A stretch of DNA of 64,000 bases from an uncultured Oscillospiraceae bacterium (GCA_900542145.1 UQMF01000003.1:1-64000); one strand, 5' to 3'. Numbered from the stretch's first letter, positions 8,058 to 16,981 are shown. Numbers and translations: made by a program. Notes: generated from the sequence alone by a model not told the origin.

Positions 8058-8987
8058 ATGTACTATATTATCCTTGATATGGAATGGAACCAGGCGATGG
8101 ATCGTGCGCACACAGTCCAGGAGCCTGTGCTGCTGCGCGGCGAGATAATCCAGATTGGTGCTGTAAAGTGCGACGAGGATTTCAACCTCGTTGACAAGCT
8201 CAAGATCAACGTTGCCCCGAAGTACTACCGGAAGATGAACCGCCATGTTGAGAAGATCACCGGAATAACCAGCGCTATGCTAGCAAAGGGGCTTCCGTTT
8301 CCGGAGGCTTTCGCGAAGCTGCGCGAGTGGTGCACGCCGGAATTCCGCTTCATCACTTGGGGATTCGACGACATCGCAATGCTGGCGGACAATCTGGAAC
8401 TTCACGGATTCGACCCGAAATACGGCAGCGACTATGTGAATTTGCAGCTGATATACAAGAACCAGATCGACAACGAGCGCGTGCAGTGGTCGCTTTCCGA
8501 CGCCGTGGAGAAGCTCGGGATACCCCTGGACGCCCAGGCGCATGACGCAATGAACGACGCGTGGTTCACCTATGAGGTATGCAGGAAGCTGGACATGCAG
8601 CGCGGACTGGCGGAATACTCCGGAATGTCCCCGGGGCAGCGCCCGGTGATCGCCCGGGAGATGTTCCGGGATATCCATGATATTCGCAGGATAACCTCTA
8701 GTGAAGCCGTGACGTCGGTTCCGTGTCCGGAGTGCGGCAGGACGCTCAGCAACGGCGAGTGGCTCTCCCTGGGAGTTGTACGCAAGAACGATATCTGCAC
8801 CTGCCCGGAGCACGGGGATTTCCTCGTGAAAGTGGTGTGCAAGCGCGCTTCCGCCGACAGGTGGACTGTGACGCGTTCGGTGTACAAATCAGATGACGAG
8901 GCACTTGAATCTTACCGGAAGAAGATCGAAAAGCAGCACGCTGCCATTGAGCGGCGCAAGGCTGCCGCTGAAAAAGGAGAATCCTGA
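8058..8987 (+). CDS. DEDDh 3'-5' exonuclease with zinc-finger-like tail
   Basis: 309 residues. The N-terminal 185 residues are an RNase T/DnaQ-fold exonuclease: ILDMEWN (Exo I with Asp and Glu), ITWGFDDIAML (Exo II), and AHDAMNDA (Exo III, DEDDh His and Asp), a form often called a sporulation KapD-like or inhibitor-of-KinA-like exonuclease. Residues 225-275 have two cysteine pairs (CPECG and CTCPEHG) that could bind zinc, an extension not found in the minimal family. AAGGGAG precedes ATG 8058. It follows the ABC-F gene by 12 bases and overlaps the next gene, so the three form an operon. RNA is the more likely substrate, by family. Confidence 0.8.
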   Translation: MYYIILDMEWNQAMDRAHTVQEPVLLRGEIIQIGAVKCDEDFNLVDKLKINVAPKYYRKMNRHVEKITGITSAMLAKGLPFPEAFAKLREWCTPEFRFITWGFDDIAMLADNLELHGFDPKYGSDYVNLQLIYKNQIDNERVQWSLSDAVEKLGIPLDAQAHDAMNDAWFTYEVCRKLDMQRGLAEYSGMSPGQRPVIAREMFRDIHDIRRITSSEAVTSVPCPECGRTLSNGEWLSLGVVRKNDICTCPEHGDFLVKVVCKRASADRWTVTRSVYKSDDEALESYRKKIEKQHAAIERRKAAAEKGES

Positions 8988-9694
8988 TGATAACGACAGT
9001 CCTGTTTGACCTTGACGGAACGCTCCTGCCCTTTGAGCAGGAGGACTTCATAAAAATTTACTTTGCGGAACTGTGCAAACGGCTCGCACCCATGGGATAC
9101 GAGCCGCAGCAGACGGTGAAATCCGTCTGGGCAGGAACCAAGTCCATGGTGATGAACGACGGCACGCGGCTGAATTCTGAGGCTTTCTGGGAAACATTCA
9201 ACGTGCTGAACCCAGGGCTGCCGGACGCACGCAAGGAATGCGATGCTTTCTACACTCACGAGTTTGAGAAGGCGAAAGCAAGCCTGAAATACGTCCCGGA
9301 CAGGAAGCCTCTGATCGAGCAGCTGAAATCCGCAGGGCTGCGCGTGGTTCTCGCGACGAATCCTATATTCCCGCTGGACGGCGTTATCACGAGAATGGCG
9401 TGGGTGAATCTCGCGCCGCAGGATTTCGAACTGGTGACCTGTTACGATAACAGCATCTACTGCAAGCCGAACACAAAGTACTATGAGGAGATCTTCCGGA
9501 AGATAGGCGTAAAGCCGCAGGAATGCTTCATGGTGGGCAACAGCGTGGCGGAGGATATGATCGTTGAGAAGCTGGGCGTCAGGGTATTTCTGGCGAACGA
9601 GTTCGTTGAGAATCCCGAAAATGCGGATTGCAGCCGATATCCTCAGGGGACTCTCGACCAGGCGGTGGATTACATACTGGCTCACAGGGATTGA
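8987..9694 (+). CDS. HAD-superfamily phosphatase
   Basis: 235 residues. Motif I LFDLDGTLLP holds the nucleophile Asp and the acid/base Asp, motif II VLATNP the Thr, and motif IV GNSVAEDM the acidic metal ligand. A helical cap lies between about 15 and 85. The ATG overlaps the TGA of the exonuclease gene (TGATG) and AAAGGAG precedes it, which implies translational coupling. Closest in style to the phosphoglycolate-phosphatase-like subfamily; the substrate is unknown. Confidence 0.85.
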   Translation: MITTVLFDLDGTLLPFEQEDFIKIYFAELCKRLAPMGYEPQQTVKSVWAGTKSMVMNDGTRLNSEAFWETFNVLNPGLPDARKECDAFYTHEFEKAKASLKYVPDRKPLIEQLKSAGLRVVLATNPIFPLDGVITRMAWVNLAPQDFELVTCYDNSIYCKPNTKYYEEIFRKIGVKPQECFMVGNSVAEDMIVEKLGVRVFLANEFVENPENADCSRYPQGTLDQAVDYILAHRD

Positions 9695-9706
9695 TAAGAA
9701 AAGACT

Positions 9707-9744
9707 AAAAGGACTGCATAAATCTATGCAGTCCTTGTTTTTTT
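9707..9744. terminator. bidirectional terminator
   Basis: AAGGACTGCATA and TATGCAGTCCTT form a perfect 12-bp stem with a 4-base loop and a GTTTTTTTT tail. It separates the HAD gene from the convergent lipid kinase. Confidence 0.9.
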
Positions 9745-10648
9745 ATTCTGCTCTGGGTACCGCGATCCGTACCGCGCCGGGAACCACTGAAATATCCGCG
9801 GAGGTGTATTCACCGCCGTTTTCGCCGTCCAGTGTCCAGCGGAATGGCTTCTCGCAGGTCACGGACAGGCTCGAGGTCTTGAAGGAAACAATCATGTCCG
9901 TGTCGCAGTCGTGGGACATCACGAACCGGTTTATCGCGTCGATATCTGACAGATTCCGCGGAGTTCTCACGAAAAGGCAGTCCAGCTTTCCGTCGGTGAG
10001 GGAAGCTCCGTCCGGGACGATGTTCTTCATTCCGCCGACGGAGTGGGTGTTTCCCGCCATGCAGTAGATGAAGTCGTCCTCGATCACGCCGTGGTCCCAG
10101 GTGATATTCACCCTGCCGGAGTTTTCCTTGAGATACTTCGGCTCGAAGGAGCGCAGCCCGGTGAGAAAATACGCAAATGAGCCCAGGCGGTTCTTGGTTT
10201 TCTGACTGGTGACGTAGCTCACGTCCGTGAACCAGCCGAACGCCGATATGTACGCGAAATATCCGCCGTTGAACCTGCCAATGTCCACGGGGAGGAAGTT
10301 CCCCTGGGTGATCATTTCGGCGGCTTTCCGCATGTCCTTGGGGATATTCAGCGAGGAGGCGAAATCGTTGACCGTTCCCGATGGAATATATCCGCATGGT
10401 ACGGTAAGTTTCCCGGCGGAAATTCCGTAAACCAGTTCGTGGAGCATTCCGTCGCCGCCGGAGCTTACTATCAGGTCGAATTCCGAGCCGCGCTGGGAGA
10501 TGAATTCAAGGGAATCCCCGGGGCAGCAGGTGGGATGCACCATCACGTCGTATCCGCCTGCCGTGAAAGTAGAAAGGATATCCGACAGCGCCAGTTTCAC
10601 CGCGCCTTTTCCGGAGTTGGGATTATATGTGAACAAAAGTTTCTTCAT
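9743..10648 (-). CDS. diacylglycerol/lipid kinase, YegS/DagK family
   Basis: 301-residue cytosolic or peripheral enzyme that should phosphorylate diacylglycerol or a related lipid using ATP. The N-terminal catalytic domain has YNPNSGKG (nucleotide-binding start), the glycine-rich SSGGDGMLHELVYG motif of the DAGK catalytic domain, and YIPSGTVNDFASSL. The C-terminal half (about 130-300) forms the beta-sandwich with DGKLDCLFV. The start at 10648 follows AAGGCGG about 10 bases upstream; an upstream in-frame ATG at 10681 lacks a ribosome site. Monocistronic and convergent with the HAD gene. Confidence 0.87.
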   Translation of the reverse strand: MKKLLFTYNPNSGKGAVKLALSDILSTFTAGGYDVMVHPTCCPGDSLEFISQRGSEFDLIVSSGGDGMLHELVYGISAGKLTVPCGYIPSGTVNDFASSLNIPKDMRKAAEMITQGNFLPVDIGRFNGGYFAYISAFGWFTDVSYVTSQKTKNRLGSFAYFLTGLRSFEPKYLKENSGRVNITWDHGVIEDDFIYCMAGNTHSVGGMKNIVPDGASLTDGKLDCLFVRTPRNLSDIDAINRFVMSHDCDTDMIVSFKTSSLSVTCEKPFRWTLDGENGGEYTSADISVVPGAVRIAVPRAE

Positions 10649-10830
10649 GCTACAGCCGCCTTTCCGTGTTGAAATATACATGTTTAAATTATATCATTAT
10701 TCACAGATGATGTCAAGTCTGGCAGGAATATTTGTACATATCCCGGGGAAGATGGAAATTTCTCCAGGGATTTTTACGGCACAGTAAGCCACAGTAAACA
10801 AAATAATTGAAGTTAGGCATTTCTAACCTA

Positions 10831-10859
10831 TTGCAAAATAGAGAAAAATGTTGTATAAT
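10831..10859 (+). promoter_or_regulatory. promoter of NifU-like/GGGtGRT operon
   Basis: TTGCAA (10831-10836), 17-base spacer, TATAAT (10854-10859). A small inverted repeat GTTAG/CTAAC sits just upstream (about 10813-10828). The leader contains a hairpin TGTCCGG/CCGGACA (about 10868-10892). Confidence 0.8.
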
Positions 10860-10918
10860 ACAGTTGTATGTCCGGGCAAACTTCTCCGGACAAAATGTTG
10901 AAAGGAGTTCAAACAACA

Positions 10919-11611
10919 ATGACTTATTCTCATGAAGTTGAAAACATGTGTCCCGTAGCACAGGGCGTTGCTCACGGCGCTGCGCCTATCCCCGAAGAAG
11001 CTAAGTGGGTAAAGGCTAAGGAGATCGCTGACATCAACGGTTTCACACACGGTATCGGCTGGTGCGCACCCCAGCAGGGTACCTGCAAGCTGTCCCTCAA
11101 CGTTAAGGGCGGCGTTATCCAGGAGGCTCTGGTCGAGACTATCGGCTGCTCCGGTATGACACACTCCGCAGCTATGGCAGCTGAGATCCTCCCCGGCAGA
11201 ACCATTCTCGAGGCTCTCAACACTGACCTCGTATGCGACGCTATCAACACAGCAATGAGAGAGCTGTTCCTCCAGATCGTATACGGCAGAAGCCAGTCCG
11301 CTTTCTCCGAGGACGGTCTTGCGATCGGCGCAGGTCTTGAGGACCTCGGTAAGGGTCTCCGTTCCCAGATCGGTACTATGTACGGTACTCTGGCTAAGGG
11401 CCCCCGTTACCTCGAAATGACTGACGGTTATGTTACAGAGCTTGCTCTGAACGAAGATGATGAGATCATCGGCTACAAGTTCGTGAACTTCGGCAAGATG
11501 ATGGAATTCATCAAGAACGGCGATGACGCTAACACAGCATTTGAGAAGGCTCACGGTCAGTACGGCCGCGTTGCTGACGCTGTTAAGTTCATCGACCCGA
11601 GAAAGCAGTAA
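10919..11611 (+). CDS. NifU-like Fe-S scaffold-type protein, partner of GGGtGRT protein
   Basis: 230-residue cytosolic protein. The central region has the NifU/IscU-type pattern of spaced cysteines (GIGWCAPQQGTC, IGCSGMTHS, DLVCDAI) and the sequence GSxGM/AAEIL expected of an Fe-S scaffold fold, though the family is diverged. AAAGGAG lies 11 bases before ATG 10919. Codon choice is strongly biased to preferred codons, pointing to high expression. It is followed 17 bases later by the GGGtGRT gene and shares its promoter; this two-gene unit recurs in gut Firmicutes and its biochemical role is not established. Cluster binding is inferred from cysteine spacing only. Confidence 0.75.
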   Translation: MTYSHEVENMCPVAQGVAHGAAPIPEEAKWVKAKEIADINGFTHGIGWCAPQQGTCKLSLNVKGGVIQEALVETIGCSGMTHSAAMAAEILPGRTILEALNTDLVCDAINTAMRELFLQIVYGRSQSAFSEDGLAIGAGLEDLGKGLRSQIGTMYGTLAKGPRYLEMTDGYVTELALNEDDEIIGYKFVNFGKMMEFIKNGDDANTAFEKAHGQYGRVADAVKFIDPRKQ

Positions 11612-11628
11612 TAGGAGGTAAAAATACA

Positions 11629-12630
11629 ATGGCTTTATTTGAATCCTACGACAGACGCGAACCCCAGATCCTTGCTGTTCTGAAGAACTACGGCATCAAT
11701 TCCATCGAGGAATGTGCTGACATCTGCAAGGCTAAGGGTCTCGATATCTATCATGAAGTTGAGAAGATCCAGCCCATCTGCTTCGAGAACGCTAAGTGGG
11801 CTTACACTGTAGGCTGCGCTATCGCAATCAAGAAGAACTGCACCAGAGCTGCTGACGCTGCTGCTGCTATCGGCGAGGGTCTTCAGGCATTCTGCATTCC
11901 TGGTTCCGTAGCTGATCAGCGTAAGGTTGGTCTGGGTCACGGCAACCTCGGCAAGATGCTGCTCGAGGAAGAAACCAAGTGCTTCTGCTTCCTGGCAGGT
12001 CACGAGTCCTTCGCAGCTGCTGAAGGCGCTATCGGTATCGCAGAGAAGGCTAACAAGGTTCGTAAGGAGCCGCTCCGCGTTATCCTGAACGGTCTTGGCA
12101 AGGACGCTGCACAGATCATCTCCAGAATCAACGGCTTTACATACGTTGAGACTGAGATGGATTACTACACCGGCGAGGTTAAGGAAGTATTCCGCAAGGC
12201 ATACTCCACTGGTCTGCGTGCAAAGGTTAACTGCTACGGCGCAAACGACGTAACAGAAGGCGTTGCAATCATGTGGAAGGAAGGCGTTGACGTTTCCATC
12301 ACCGGTAACTCCACCAATCCGACCAGATTCCAGCACCCTGTTGCAGGTACCTACAAGAAGGAGTGCGTAGAGAAGGGCAAGAAGTACTTCTCCGTAGCTT
12401 CCGGCGGTGGTACAGGTCGTACTCTTCACCCCGATAACATGGCAGCTGGTCCTGCTTCCTACGGCATGACCGATACCATGGGTCGTATGCACTCCGACGC
12501 ACAGTTCGCTGGTTCTTCCTCCGTTCCTGCGCACGTTGAGATGATGGGTCTTATCGGTATGGGCAACAACCCCATGGTTGGCGCTACCGTTGCCTGCGCA
12601 GTACTCGTTGAAGAGGCTCTCAAGGCTTAA
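11629..12630 (+). CDS. GGGtGRT protein
   Basis: 333-residue protein of the family named after its conserved SGGGTGRTLHPDN segment (about residues 256-270). Other blocks typical of the family are the N-terminal FESYDRREPQIL, GHGNLGKMLLEEE, GGSS..PAHVEMMGLIGMGNNPMVGATVA at the C-terminus. No signal peptide or membrane helix. Function unknown; the repeated Gly-rich loops suggest nucleotide or cofactor binding (inference). AGGAGG precedes the ATG, and codon use is as biased as in the upstream gene, so both products are probably abundant. Its constant partner is the NifU-like protein. Confidence 0.87.
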   Translation: MALFESYDRREPQILAVLKNYGINSIEECADICKAKGLDIYHEVEKIQPICFENAKWAYTVGCAIAIKKNCTRAADAAAAIGEGLQAFCIPGSVADQRKVGLGHGNLGKMLLEEETKCFCFLAGHESFAAAEGAIGIAEKANKVRKEPLRVILNGLGKDAAQIISRINGFTYVETEMDYYTGEVKEVFRKAYSTGLRAKVNCYGANDVTEGVAIMWKEGVDVSITGNSTNPTRFQHPVAGTYKKECVEKGKKYFSVASGGGTGRTLHPDNMAAGPASYGMTDTMGRMHSDAQFAGSSSVPAHVEMMGLIGMGNNPMVGATVACAVLVEEALKA

Positions 12631-12660
12631 TCTGCTGCGGTTTCGCAAGATAAATAAAAT

Positions 12661-12693
12661 TTCCGGCGTTGGTTATCCAGCGCCGGATTTTTG
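12661..12693 (+). terminator. terminator after GGGtGRT gene
   Basis: TCCGGCGTTGG / CCAGCGCCGGA stem with a TTAT loop and TTTTT tail. Confidence 0.9.
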
Positions 12694-12882
12694 CTGTTTT
12701 GGGGTTTTGTCCTCCTTTTGTCCTCCGATTTTTTATTTATACTGGTTGAGGGTGGAGGACAGGGGGGATATTTTATATTGCTAACGTTAGATTATACATA
12801 CTTAGTTTTGTAACAATTCTTTCAAGTGACTACTTTTGGTTATTTCTGAAAAAGTATGTAATTCTCTAAGTAAATCTTCTGA

Positions 12883-13062
12883 GAGATTATTATATTAGGG
12901 GAGTTTATTACTCTGTCAAATGGCGAGACCCTGGAAATAGTCGATTACAGCCCCGAAATAGACAAATATCTGCATATAGTCTGTTTCCCTATATTCAAGG
13001 GACACTGCGGCTGCCTTCTGTTCGATATATCTGAAAAAGCTTATGGAATGAAATGGCAATGA
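12883..13062 (+). pseudogene. PAS-domain gene remnant
   Basis: A 59-codon stretch without a start codon or ribosome site reads like the middle and end of a PAS sensor domain: SNGETLEIVDYSPEIDKY, then HIVCFPIFKGHCGCLLFDISE, closely following the pattern that ends PAS domains just before GGDEF or kinase domains in this group (compare residues 230-275 of the cyclase at 1286). It is bounded by stop codons at 12880 and 13060. The rest of 12694-13243 holds a promoter and inverted repeats but no gene. Probably what remains of a deleted sensor gene. Confidence 0.4.
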
Positions 13063-13093
13063 TTATACGGCTTTTCCGGGATAAATACAGCCA

Positions 13094-13126
13094 ACATGGA
13101 ACGAAAGATACATTTGTTCCATGTGC
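13094..13126. repeat. inverted repeat upstream of dockerin gene
   Basis: ACATGGAAC and GTTCCATGT face each other across 13 bases, about 45 bases upstream of the -35 box of the dockerin gene. Flanking CCA/TGG bases extend the symmetry with a small interruption. Possible regulator-binding site. Confidence 0.4.
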
Positions 13127-13169
13127 GTTGGATTCTGGTTCCGATATTGCGTTATTGGTTCCATATGTA

Positions 13170-13198
13170 TTGACAAATCGGGAAAAAGCATGTATAAT
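13170..13198 (+). promoter_or_regulatory. promoter of dockerin protein gene
   Basis: TTGACA (13170-13175), 17-base spacer, TATAAT (13193-13198), 45 bases before the start codon. Confidence 0.85.
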
Positions 13199-13243
13199 AT
13201 AAAAAAGCATGAAAAATATGCATTGTTATAACGGGAGGTTTTA

Positions 13244-15841
13244 ATGAAGCTTAAATCATCAATGAAATGGGCGATAGCCGCCGCAGCTACCGTTACAACG
13301 GTAACGGTGAGCATGGGCGTGATAGCAAGCGCTTACCCCTATGACCAAGGCGTCACTTCCGGAGACGGTTTCGGTATTTTGGGAGACAGTAACGATTCAA
13401 AAATCGGATCACGCCGAAATGGCTATGATTTTGAATTTACGGATCAAAAGCCTGCGCTGGAGCAGGTGTCAAAATTTGCACTGAGCGTTGATATACCTGC
13501 GCAGGCGACCATCAAATTCGGCGGGTATAATAAAGACGGCAGCAGAAATGAATTCGGTTCCTTCTCGGAAAGTGGGGGTTATAACGGCGACCTGGTATAT
13601 TCCCTTACTGCCGATAATAAAGCCGTCATGGCAAACGGAAAGTTCTGGATGGAGCTTGAGAAAAACTCATATACAATAATTGAGTTTAAGTCCATAAAGT
13701 TCTACGACAAGAACGACCGCTGCATACTCTACGGCTGCGCGAAGCCTGACCTTAAGTGGGATGCTGATAAAAATGCGTATTACGGTCCCTGGACGTTCTA
13801 TATGCTTAAAGGTCCCAGACCGGTAATTGCTGCGGGTATCCAGAATAGCGACGGCACCTACGCGATGAAGGCAGAAGTCATGTCAGGCGGTCTGGCGATG
13901 TCGGTAGGACAAAGCAACGGAGCAAATTGGGACGCATGCGAATTTAAACTGAGCGACGCCGTACAGACATTCACCATGAACGGCACCGATGTAACCGGTA
14001 ATCGGCAGATTGCGTTCAATTCAGCCGAGGGCGCGGTCAACGAGTACAAATTTGTATGCGGTGCGTCCGTTGCTCTTAATGACCCGGTCAACAAAACTAA
14101 AATTACGCTTTACAGCGTTGACAACGAATTGACCGTAACGCTTGCCGATAAGTTGAGGGTCGTCACAACGGGCGAGCCTCAGCTCGTCGGAGATCTCCCC
14201 CAAATAGACAAGGGCGATTTTGAAAGCGCCGAAGATATCCTTGATTCGTTCAACAATGCCACCCGCGATAAAAGCGTTCCTGTTCCGGACGTTGGAGACG
14301 CCTATGTGGACAGCTCCGTTACAGACGATACCGCGCTTTTCAGCAGGGTTCTGATCCCCGGCCTGGACGGAAGCAAGGACGTAATTGCAAAGGTGGTTTA
14401 CGACGAGGTTCTGGGCTTTGACCCCGATTCGCACAAGGCGCAGGCAATCACGCTGAAGGGTCATATCGTGGCGAATGACATTGAGTTCCAGAACGGCAAC
14501 GTCATATTTGAGGCAAAGGCGGAGCGCAGAGCGGATTATATCGACAGCGTTAAAATCAGCAAGCTTCCGGCGTCGACCGAGCTGGATTACCTCCAGAACC
14601 TTTCTCTTGACGGCGGCGAGCTGACGATAACCTACAACAGCAATGACAAGGAAACCGTTTCCATGACGGACGCGAGGGTTTCTGCAAGCGGTTTCTACGG
14701 CGAGAACGGAGAGCTTCTCGCAAAAAACTCCAAGGTCGTTGTTACCGTTACATACACCGCTGACGGCGGCGCTTACGACCCTGACCGCCCGGACGGAGCA
14801 AGGTTCTCCGATACGTTTACAGTAACCGTCAGGGATCTTCCAAAGCTTGACGCTCCCGTTATCACCCCCAACGGTGGGAAGTTCAGCAAATCCGTTAAGG
14901 TAAGCATTACAGCGCAGGACGGCGCAAAGATCTACTATACCACCGACGGAAGCGAACCCACGGCAAACAGCACGGAGTATTCTGCACCGTTTACTGTCAC
15001 CGGGGACACAACGGTAAAGGCGATCGCAGTCAGAGAGAACTGCTATGACAGCCAGACTGCAACTGCTGAATTCACCAGGAATTCTGGCAACAGCGGCGGA
15101 AGCGGAAGCAGCGGCGGAAGCGGCGGCAGCAGACCTTCTTCCAGCTCTGACAAGAAAACAGACAGCGCTCCGATGATGGACGGCAAGGCGATGAGCTGGG
15201 ATGATATCTATAACTATCTCGATGCGCTTCCGGATAACAGCTCCGTAAAGATTTCCCTTAACGGCAATACCACCGTTCCTGCAAAAATCGCAGAAGTGAT
15301 CAGGGACAAAAAGCATACCGTAGAGTTCGTATACGACAGCGTTAAAAGCTGGGTAGTACGCGGCGCGAATGTCGGCACCGCTTCCGTGGCGGAGTTTGCG
15401 ATACTCCCCGGAAATGCGGACAGCAGCGCGCTCCGCGGCGTGTTCGGAGCAGATCTCAGAATTGGCGGCACGAACGTTCCGGCGGAGCTGAAGCTGTACT
15501 TCCGCGATGTATTCGCGGGTCATTTTGCGAACGTTTACAAGCTGAACGGCGGAGTTCTGGAGTTCCAGCGCTGCGTAAAGGTCGGCAAGGACGGCTCTGC
15601 GATCATTCCCGGCGCTGACGCGGCGGGCGGGTATGTCGTGATGGTCTGCGTATTCAGCGACCTTCCGGGCGATATGTCCAACGACGGCGTTCTGAACGCA
15701 ATGGACGCAAGCGCGGTACTCAAGGATATCGTTGGACTGGAAAGCGGTGCGAACCCGCTTATGGCAGACTTCAACGGTGACGGAAATGTCAATGCGATGG
15801 ATGCTTCTGCAGTTCTGAAAAGAATGGTTGGTTTGATCTAA
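13244..15841 (+). CDS. secreted multidomain protein with type I dockerin
   Basis: 865 residues. Residues 1-30 form a signal peptide (basic start, AIAAAATVTTVTVS core, ASA cleavage site). Residues about 30-530 are beta-rich with no catalytic motif I recognise. About 535-605 is a chitobiase C-terminal-like (CHB_HEX_C) fold with the YYTTDGSEPT signature. A Gly/Ser-rich linker follows (about 610-645), then about 160 residues of unknown fold, and finally a type I dockerin (about 805-865) with two calcium-loop repeats: DMSNDGVLNAMDASAVLK and DFNGDGNVNAMDASAVLK. The dockerin should attach it to a cohesin-bearing scaffold at the cell surface. GGGAGG precedes ATG 13244. It may be a carbohydrate-binding or structural cellulosome component; no scaffoldin is in the window. 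Confidence 0.85.
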   Translation: MKLKSSMKWAIAAAATVTTVTVSMGVIASAYPYDQGVTSGDGFGILGDSNDSKIGSRRNGYDFEFTDQKPALEQVSKFALSVDIPAQATIKFGGYNKDGSRNEFGSFSESGGYNGDLVYSLTADNKAVMANGKFWMELEKNSYTIIEFKSIKFYDKNDRCILYGCAKPDLKWDADKNAYYGPWTFYMLKGPRPVIAAGIQNSDGTYAMKAEVMSGGLAMSVGQSNGANWDACEFKLSDAVQTFTMNGTDVTGNRQIAFNSAEGAVNEYKFVCGASVALNDPVNKTKITLYSVDNELTVTLADKLRVVTTGEPQLVGDLPQIDKGDFESAEDILDSFNNATRDKSVPVPDVGDAYVDSSVTDDTALFSRVLIPGLDGSKDVIAKVVYDEVLGFDPDSHKAQAITLKGHIVANDIEFQNGNVIFEAKAERRADYIDSVKISKLPASTELDYLQNLSLDGGELTITYNSNDKETVSMTDARVSASGFYGENGELLAKNSKVVVTVTYTADGGAYDPDRPDGARFSDTFTVTVRDLPKLDAPVITPNGGKFSKSVKVSITAQDGAKIYYTTDGSEPTANSTEYSAPFTVTGDTTVKAIAVRENCYDSQTATAEFTRNSGNSGGSGSSGGSGGSRPSSSSDKKTDSAPMMDGKAMSWDDIYNYLDALPDNSSVKISLNGNTTVPAKIAEVIRDKKHTVEFVYDSVKSWVVRGANVGTASVAEFAILPGNADSSALRGVFGADLRIGGTNVPAELKLYFRDVFAGHFANVYKLNGGVLEFQRCVKVGKDGSAIIPGADAAGGYVVMVCVFSDLPGDMSNDGVLNAMDASAVLKDIVGLESGANPLMADFNGDGNVNAMDASAVLKRMVGLI

Positions 15842-15850
15842 ATAGTATTT

Positions 15851-15882
15851 ATCCTCCCTTGCCAGCGCAGGGGAGGATTTCT
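15851..15882 (+). terminator. terminator after dockerin gene
   Basis: ATCCTCCCT / AGGGGAGGAT stem followed by TTTCT. Confidence 0.75.
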
Positions 15883-15891
15883 AATTGTGAC

Positions 15892-15911
15892 TTATCACAC
15901 CGTACTGTGAT
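15892..15911. repeat. TATCACA/TGTGATA palindrome
   Basis: TATCACA and TGTGATA are perfectly complementary across 6 bases. It lies in the short gap between the dockerin terminator and the GH26 terminator and does not overlap a recognisable promoter. Function unknown. Confidence 0.35.
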
Positions 15912-15978
15912 ATACTGCTTTTACGAGGTATAACAAACGGCATGATAAACGAGTAAGCTTAGAATGTGATTTACCGAA

Positions 15979-16018
15979 CAAAACCCCAGCAACACTTTCG
16001 TGATGCCGGGGTTTGTTA
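15979..16018 (-). terminator. terminator of tcdA-GH26 operon
   Basis: On the minus strand AAACCCCGGCA... pairs with ...TGCTGGGGTTT, followed by a T-rich tail (TTTTGTT), directly after the GH26 stop codon. Confidence 0.75.
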
Positions 16019-16981
16019 TCATTCAAAGTGGTATATTTCCGGGAGTCTGTCGAGAGTGACGGCATTTTCGCAGGAATAAGCCCGGCGGAGTTCCTTCTGG
16101 GAAGTGAATCTGTCGGAAGTGCCGAAATCGTGCGACCATGTCATGAACCAGCACCACGGGATTCCGTGCTCAGTAAGAGCCGGCACATCGGGAATCGTGC
16201 CTATCTCACCGATGGCGCAGAGCTTGTCGGATTGAGTTACTGTGCGCATTTCCTCATATTCCTTCGCGAGGTCGGTGTGCTGGTGCTCCGGCGGATAGAG
16301 ATCCCGGGAAATTACGTCCACCACATCGTCGCCGGGGTAGTTCACCGCCTTGGGGGAGTTGTGCACCCATATCAGGTTGTCGAGATGGTGCTTATTCACG
16401 AAGCGGTCGTACATGATTCTGTACAACTCCCTGCCCGGTGCTGCGCCGTCGCGCCCCCACCAGAACCAGTCGCCTTCCGATTCGTGGAACGGTCTCCAGA
16501 GTATCGGAATATGTTCGTCGCAGAACGGTCGCAGAATACCTGCCATGTAGTGCAGATCGTTCAGCAGAGCCGCATTCTCGGCTGTCCCGGGCTGTGCTGC
16601 TCTTGCAGCGCTGAAATCCGTGTTCACGGAGAAAAAGGACTTGTCCCTGCCGCCCAGCGGAGAGAACCAGTGCCAGGTGAAGGTGATGATACCGCCCCTG
16701 CGCGCCCAGTCCCACGCCCGGCGGAGAGTTCCCCGGGCAAGGAGGACTTCCTCCATGCATTCCTCGCCGGAATCCTCAGGGCGGATATTCGGTGAGTAGC
16801 CCAGCAGTTCGAATCCGCACAATGCAGGAAGCTTCCCGGTCACGTCGCTGATGTATTGCAGCTCCTCCTGCGCCAGGGTCTGAGTGTGCTGACCCAGAAT
16901 AATCTTCTTCCCACGGATATCGCAGAGATAATCCAGCAGGCGCTGCGCTTCGGGCTGAATGTTGGGATTGACGGCGTGCAT
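16019..16981 (-). CDS. GH26 beta-mannanase-type glycoside hydrolase, no signal peptide
   Basis: 320 residues covering one (beta/alpha)8 GH26 domain. ITFTWHWFSPLGG, WRPFHESEGDWFWWG (acid/base Glu about 166) and AIGEIGTIP (nucleophile Glu about 256) are all present, so it should be an active retaining mannanase-family enzyme. The start ATG shares one base with the tcdA stop codon (TAATG) and AGAGGAG precedes it. No signal peptide, binding module or dockerin is attached, unlike most GH26 enzymes of fibre degraders, so it probably works in the cytosol on imported manno-oligosaccharides. The coupling to tcdA appears to be positional only. Confidence 0.87.
   Translation of the reverse strand: MHAVNPNIQPEAQRLLDYLCDIRGKKIILGQHTQTLAQEELQYISDVTGKLPALCGFELLGYSPNIRPEDSGEECMEEVLLARGTLRRAWDWARRGGIITFTWHWFSPLGGRDKSFFSVNTDFSAARAAQPGTAENAALLNDLHYMAGILRPFCDEHIPILWRPFHESEGDWFWWGRDGAAPGRELYRIMYDRFVNKHHLDNLIWVHNSPKAVNYPGDDVVDVISRDLYPPEHQHTDLAKEYEEMRTVTQSDKLCAIGEIGTIPDVPALTEHGIPWCWFMTWSHDFGTSDRFTSQKELRRAYSCENAVTLDRLPEIYHFE

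Noticed and set aside
14021..15523. 500-codon open frame on the minus strand inside the dockerin gene
   Set aside because: It is antisense to a gene with clear domains, has no ribosome site, and its composition follows from the codon bias of the real gene. Similar long antisense frames at 20846-22258, 35898-37265 and 60434-61786 were rejected for the same reason.
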